Positions 5,198 through 8,319 of a DNA stretch of 8,319 bases are shown in pieces. Source of the stretch: JBBRHH01 sp038222915 (lineage in GTDB: Bacteria; Planctomycetota; Phycisphaerae; Tepidisphaerales; Tepidisphaeraceae); assembly GCA_038222915.1 (NCBI GenBank), contig JBBRHH010000261.1, forward strand, positions 1 to 8,319. Reading direction: 5' to 3'. Each line of letters starts with the position of its first letter. Position 1 is the stretch's first letter. The notes beneath the pieces were generated by a model. It did no database searches, was not told the origin of the DNA, and saw only the letters and a program-made list of their open reading frames with translations. Position numbers and translations under genes: made by a program.

Positions 5198-6202
5198 ATG
5201 GGTCCAACGAACATCGCGCTGGTGAAGCTATTCCGGGCCGATCAGGAATTACGGGCCGCTCAGGGGAATTATGACTCGGCCAACCGAAATGTGCGCGTTC
5301 AGGAGGGGAAGATCGCCGACCTGAGCGAGAAGCTGAAGCTGGCGCAGACGAAGCTGCGCGAGTCGCAGTCGCAGTCGGCGCAGCTTGATCTGGATGTGAA
5401 GTCGCGCGAGGACCGGATCGAGCGGCTTCGTACGCAGCAGCAGACGGCGAAGAATCACAAGGAATACCAGGCGTTTTTGACCGAGATCAGCGCGGAGAAA
5501 ATTGACAAGGGCAAGGCCGAGGATGAGTCGTTGAAGGTGATGGAGGTTGTTGAGACAAATCAGGCCGCAGTGAAAGAAATTCAGGAACAACTGACGGCGG
5601 AACAGGAAAAAAACGCGGTAACCAAACAGCAACTGGCGTCGAAGCTGGCGGAGTTGCAGGCGGAGATCGATCGGCTTCGGCCGTTCCGCGATGAGGCGGC
5701 TTCGCACGTCTCGCCCAAGGCCCTCGAGACGTATGAAAAAATGGCAGATCGGTTTGAAGGGGAGGGGATGGCGGCGATCGGGAAACCCAACAAGCGGTAC
5801 GAAGAATATGTCTGCCTGGCCTGTCACATGGATCTGGTTGCGGACATGTACAACCGATTGCATGCGCGCGACGAGATGATCCCGTGTCCGAACTGCCGCC
5901 GGCTGCTGTACATTCCCGACGATCTGCCGCCGGACACCGCAATTCATAAGCCCAAGGAACGTAAGGACATTGTTCCGCGACTGAAGGGGAAAGGGGCCGT
6001 CATGATGCGGCAGTCTTCGGCCGTTGATGTGCTGCGGTCGATGACGCCCGATGAAGAAGACGCACCAGCCGATGCGGACCCGGCTAATGAAACCGCGGGC
6101 GAAGCTCCTCAGGCCAATCAGGAAGATGCGACCGCGGAGCAGGCAACGGCCGGGTCGAACGAAACTGGCGAGTCGTCGGGTGAACCGCCGGCCCAGGCTT
6201 GA
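5198..6202 (+). CDS. Coiled-coil protein with C4-type zinc ribbon (zf-RING_7/DUF164 family)
   Basis: A 334-residue cytoplasmic protein with three parts. Residues about 15-165 form a long charged coiled coil rich in Gln, Glu, Lys and Ala, including KNHKEYQAFLTEI, a motif typical of the family. A C4 zinc ribbon follows: Cys206 and Cys209 (CLAC) with Cys230 and Cys233 (CPNC). The last 60-70 residues are a disordered acidic tail rich in Ala, Glu and Asp, longer than in most relatives. The fold is that of mycobacterial Rv2229c-like and chlamydial CT398-like proteins; a general biochemical function is not settled, and RNA/DNA binding or adaptor roles have been suggested. The start at 5198 is set by AAGGAA. 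rnhA follows 26 bases downstream, a neighbourhood also seen in Actinobacteria, hinting at a shared role in nucleic-acid metabolism. Confidence 0.9.
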   Translation: MGPTNIALVKLFRADQELRAAQGNYDSANRNVRVQEGKIADLSEKLKLAQTKLRESQSQSAQLDLDVKSREDRIERLRTQQQTAKNHKEYQAFLTEISAEKIDKGKAEDESLKVMEVVETNQAAVKEIQEQLTAEQEKNAVTKQQLASKLAELQAEIDRLRPFRDEAASHVSPKALETYEKMADRFEGEGMAAIGKPNKRYEEYVCLACHMDLVADMYNRLHARDEMIPCPNCRRLLYIPDDLPPDTAIHKPKERKDIVPRLKGKGAVMMRQSSAVDVLRSMTPDEEDAPADADPANETAGEAPQANQEDATAEQATAGSNETGESSGEPPAQA

Positions 6203-6204
6203 GC

Positions 6205-6224
6205 GGTTGCACATAACGCCAACC
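6205..6224 (+). other. Short hairpin between the zinc-ribbon gene and rnhA
   Basis: GGTTG (6205-6209) and CAACC (6220-6224) form a 5-bp stem around a 10-base loop, beginning two bases after the zinc-ribbon stop and ending four bases before the rnhA ATG. It could modulate rnhA translation; it is short enough to be chance. Confidence 0.2.
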
Positions 6225-6228
6225 ACAA

Positions 6229-6825
6229 ATGGACGAAGTATTCACACTGGAATTTGACGGTGGAAGCCGCGGCAACCCCGGGCCGGCCGGGATTGGCGTT
6301 GTTGTCCGCGCGGCGGATGGCACGCCAGTGGTCACACTGGGTCGGGCGATTGGGCGGGCAACGAATAATGTCGCCGAGTATCGGGCGCTGATTGCGGCGA
6401 TGGAGAAGGCGCTGGAGCTTGGGGCGAAGAGGATCATCATTCGCGGCGACAGCGAATTGATTATTAAGCAGATGCGCGGGGAATACCGGGTGAAAAACGC
6501 GGACCTTCGCGAACTCTATACCGAAGCGCAGCGACTTTACCGGCAATTTACCCAGGCGAAGATCGAGCACAATCTGCGACACAAGAATGAGCTGGCCGAC
6601 AAGCTGGCGAATCTTGCGATGGACAAGAAGGGGGAGGTGACCGATGTCGATGATGCGGGGCCGAGCCCGATCGATGAACCTTCGCCGATTGCGCCGGCAA
6701 AGGGGGACCAGTTGAATTGTCCCCGATGCGGGTGCTCCATCGAGGTGGTAACGCCTTCGCGGCTTTACCCGCATCAGTTGAAGCCGTTTGTTTGTCAGTG
6801 TGGGGCAAAGATGGAAGGGTGTTGA
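6229..6825 (+). CDS. rnhA: Ribonuclease HI with cysteine-rich C-terminal extension
   Basis: A 198-residue protein that cleaves the RNA strand of RNA-DNA hybrids, for example R-loops and primers. The catalytic DEDD set is complete: Asp10 in FDGGSRGNPGPAG, Glu50 in NNVAEYRAL, Asp74 in RGDSELIIKQ and Asp124 in NELADKLANLA, with the usual HNLRHKN just before the last. The N terminus is the short type seen in archaeal, Bacillus and actinobacterial enzymes, lacking the basic protrusion of E. coli RNase HI. The catalytic domain ends near residue 131. A Pro/Asp-rich linker leads to an unusual tail with Cys164, Cys167 and Cys169 (CPRCGC) and Cys189, Cys191 and Cys198 (VCQCG and the final Cys), possibly a metal knuckle. 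The ATG has no clear Shine-Dalgarno sequence. It lies 26 bases after the zinc-ribbon gene and is probably cotranscribed with it. Confidence 0.94.
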   Translation: MDEVFTLEFDGGSRGNPGPAGIGVVVRAADGTPVVTLGRAIGRATNNVAEYRALIAAMEKALELGAKRIIIRGDSELIIKQMRGEYRVKNADLRELYTEAQRLYRQFTQAKIEHNLRHKNELADKLANLAMDKKGEVTDVDDAGPSPIDEPSPIAPAKGDQLNCPRCGCSIEVVTPSRLYPHQLKPFVCQCGAKMEGC

Positions 6826-6847
6826 GCGAGACGCCGGCCACTCGCTC
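6824..6847 (+). terminator. Hairpin at the rnhA stop codon, no U-tract
   Basis: GAGCGAG (6824-6830) and CTCGCTC (6841-6847) form a perfect 7-bp stem around a 10-base loop, overlapping the last two bases of the rnhA TGA. The following bases are CAATACC, so a U-run is lacking. Its position at the end of a transcription unit, just before a separate promoter candidate, favours an end-of-transcript element. Confidence 0.4.
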
Positions 6848-6903
6848 CAATACCTGATCATTATCTTCAGCGACCACCATTCGGTGCCACTTGATTGGCT
6901 TTC

Positions 6904-6932
6904 GCGACAAACGCACTCCTTCCCACTATAAA
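6904..6932 (+). promoter_or_regulatory. Candidate promoter of the tandem kinase gene (near-leaderless)
   Basis: GCGACA (6904-6909), a 17-base spacer and TATAAA (6927-6932) match the sigma-70 consensus at 4 and 5 of 6 positions. Transcription would begin about 6938-6940, two to four bases before the GTG at 6942. This supports GTG 6942 as start over the upstream in-frame TTG at 6891, and suggests an almost leaderless mRNA. Confidence 0.42.
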
Positions 6933-6941
6933 CTCCCCGCT

Positions 6942-8319
6942 GTGGCGGACACGGATCTGGAACAGGCGTTGCGGCAGCTTTCTTCGATCGGGAAGCTCAT
7001 CAAGGATCGGCCTTACCGGCAGGTTTGGCGGTTTGAATTTGGCGGGAAGGCCTATTACCTGAAATTCTATCCGCGGTCAGGGCTTCGGCCTCGAATGCGT
7101 CGGATGTTGCGCGGCAGTGCGGCCATGCGCGAGTTCTTGCGGCTGCAGTGGCTTCAGAGAGCGCGCGTCCCGGCGGCTCGCGCGGTGAGTGTGCTGGTCG
7201 GGTATCGGCTGGAAGGACGCGTGGGCGATGCGGTGATCCTCGATGCGATCGAGCCTTCAGCGGAGCTGGACAAATATGTAAACGACGCGGAACTGCGGGC
7301 ACAGGAGGAGGGGGTGCATCGGAGCGTGGCCGACCAGGTGCGGGGGATTTTGCTGGCGCTGGGGAAGGCGAAACTCGGGCATCGTGACCTGCACTTGGGG
7401 AATTTCTTGTTGTGTGATGGCAAGGTGCATCTGCTGGATGCGTATGCCGTGCGGCGCGGCGGGCTGCGGCTGGCGGATGTGTTATTGCTGGCGCACAGTG
7501 CCGCGCCGCATGCCAATAAGACCGATCTGGTGCGGACGTGGAAGGCGCTCGGGATGGGCGGGACGATGCCGCGACGGAACGCGGTGGGGCGGCGGCTTCG
7601 GCGGGAATGGATGGGTCGGATCTTTAAAGATGACCGGTATTTCGGTCTACTTGAGGCCGGCGATTGGAGCGGGCATTTCTTCAAGCAGACGAAGTTGCCC
7701 AAGCGCTGGTCGGTGGCGAGCCCAATGAGTTTTAGTCAGGCGGATTGGGAGGCGGCCTGGCCGGCGCTGTTGGCGCGGATGGAGGGCGGCGGATTTGAGG
7801 TGTTGAAGTCTTCGCGGAGCGGCGATGTGCTGGGCGGGGAGATTGAGGTGGGGGGGCGGACAATGTCGGTCGTGGTGAAGAGGCCGAAAAGGAAGCACTG
7901 GTGGCGGTATGTAAATGAGATCGGGCGCGGGTCGCGGGCGCGGCGCGCCTGGAAGAAGGCGTGGCAGCTGGTGGTGCGGGAGTTGCCGACGGCCTGGCCG
8001 CTCTTGTTGATGGAAAAGCGGCGCATGGGTTACGTGACGGATGCAGTGCTGGTGTTTGAGCGGGTACCGGGGCCGACGCTGGCTGAGATCGACTTGGCGG
8101 CGATGGATGCGGAGCTTCGGCGGAAGTTGTTGCATCGCGTGGGGCGGTTGCTACGACAGGTCGAGGAGAGCGGGCTTTACCTGTATGACGCGAAGGCGAG
8201 CAATTGGATTATCTTCCCGGATCCGGTGCGCGGGCCAACGCCGCTGTTGATTGACGTGGATGGATTGCGGCCGATGCGCGTGGCGGGCGGGGGTTTTCCG
8301 AGACTGCTGCGGAGCTTGG
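6942..8319 (+). CDS. Tandem Kdo/InaA-type lipopolysaccharide kinase-like protein (3' partial)
   Basis: The frame is open from 6858 and runs past the right edge: 459 codons without a stop. I place the start at GTG 6942 (no Shine-Dalgarno, promoter-like box just upstream); TTG 6891 would add 17 residues. Two protein-kinase-like domains follow each other. Domain 1 has the ATP-site lysine Lys41 (YYLKFYPR), a likely helix C Glu64, the catalytic loop HRDLHLGN (147-154) and the metal-binding Asp166 (HLLDAY). Domain 2 has Lys313 (VVVKRPKRK), a helical RARRAWKKA segment and LPTAWPL, FERVPGPTL, a catalytic loop changed to LYDAKASN (414-421, keeping Asp416 and Asn421) and IDVDGLRP (437-444). The sequence style is that of lipopolysaccharide core (WaaP/KdkA/InaA) kinases, which phosphorylate Kdo or heptose at the inner membrane. 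The true substrate is unknown. Both domains keep the key Lys, Asp and Asn residues, so both may be active. Confidence 0.82.
   Translation, partial: MADTDLEQALRQLSSIGKLIKDRPYRQVWRFEFGGKAYYLKFYPRSGLRPRMRRMLRGSAAMREFLRLQWLQRARVPAARAVSVLVGYRLEGRVGDAVILDAIEPSAELDKYVNDAELRAQEEGVHRSVADQVRGILLALGKAKLGHRDLHLGNFLLCDGKVHLLDAYAVRRGGLRLADVLLLAHSAAPHANKTDLVRTWKALGMGGTMPRRNAVGRRLRREWMGRIFKDDRYFGLLEAGDWSGHFFKQTKLPKRWSVASPMSFSQADWEAAWPALLARMEGGGFEVLKSSRSGDVLGGEIEVGGRTMSVVVKRPKRKHWWRYVNEIGRGSRARRAWKKAWQLVVRELPTAWPLLLMEKRRMGYVTDAVLVFERVPGPTLAEIDLAAMDAELRRKLLHRVGRLLRQVEESGLYLYDAKASNWIIFPDPVRGPTPLLIDVDGLRPMRVAGGGFPRLLRSL

Noticed and set aside
5249..6226. Long minus-strand frame opposite the zinc-ribbon gene
   Set aside because: Its Arg/Leu-rich product is what the complement of a Gln/Glu/Ala-rich coiled coil gives; the plus strand has clear zinc-ribbon cysteines and a ribosome site.
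7154..8135. Overlapping frames on both strands within the kinase gene
   Set aside because: They are shadows in GC-rich DNA; only the plus frame from 6942 carries catalytic-loop motifs and stays open to the window edge.
1..8319. CRISPR arrays, insertion sequences, rRNA or riboswitches
   Set aside because: No regularly spaced repeats, transposase motifs, terminal inverted repeats of an IS or recognisable structured RNA other than the tRNA were found.

Overview
The window looks like chromosomal DNA from a GC-rich Gram-negative bacterium, most likely a planctomycete of the Phycisphaerae type. I infer this from the style of the proteins: a C4 zinc-ribbon coiled-coil protein next to rnhA, a secreted NIPSNAP protein, a tandem Kdo/InaA-type kinase with a DAKASNW motif, and many starts without a Shine-Dalgarno sequence. 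I ran no database search. Eight protein genes, one interrupted gene and one tRNA fill the window, and no gap exceeds 300 bases.

Left block (1-2455, + strand): a tight sugar cassette of a xylose-isomerase-like TIM-barrel isomerase/epimerase (5' end cut off), a ROK-family sugar kinase and deoxyribose-phosphate aldolase, with gaps of only 10 and 15 bases. It probably feeds a sugar or deoxysugar into central metabolism.

Middle block (2485-5017, - strand): a tRNA-Leu(UAA), then, read leftward from 3753, a Panacea-domain (DUF4065) antitoxin and a toxin-like partner joined by an ATGA stop/start overlap. The partner is one reading frame of 144 codons broken by a single in-frame TAG at codon 43. This pair lies in a stretch visibly poorer in GC than its surroundings. 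Upstream is a two-gene exported set: a NIPSNAP protein followed by a class A (PhoN-type) acid phosphatase.

Right block (5198-8319, + strand): a C4 zinc-ribbon coiled-coil protein, an RNase HI with an extra cysteine-rich tail, and a long gene open through the right edge that encodes two consecutive kinase-like domains of the Kdo/lipopolysaccharide kinase type. The zinc-ribbon/RNase HI pairing echoes a linkage known in Actinobacteria.

The most interesting item is the Panacea toxin-antitoxin pair with an amber-interrupted toxin. Next are the tandem kinase with an altered second catalytic loop, the cysteine tail on RNase HI, and -10-like boxes set so close to two starts that leaderless mRNAs are suggested.
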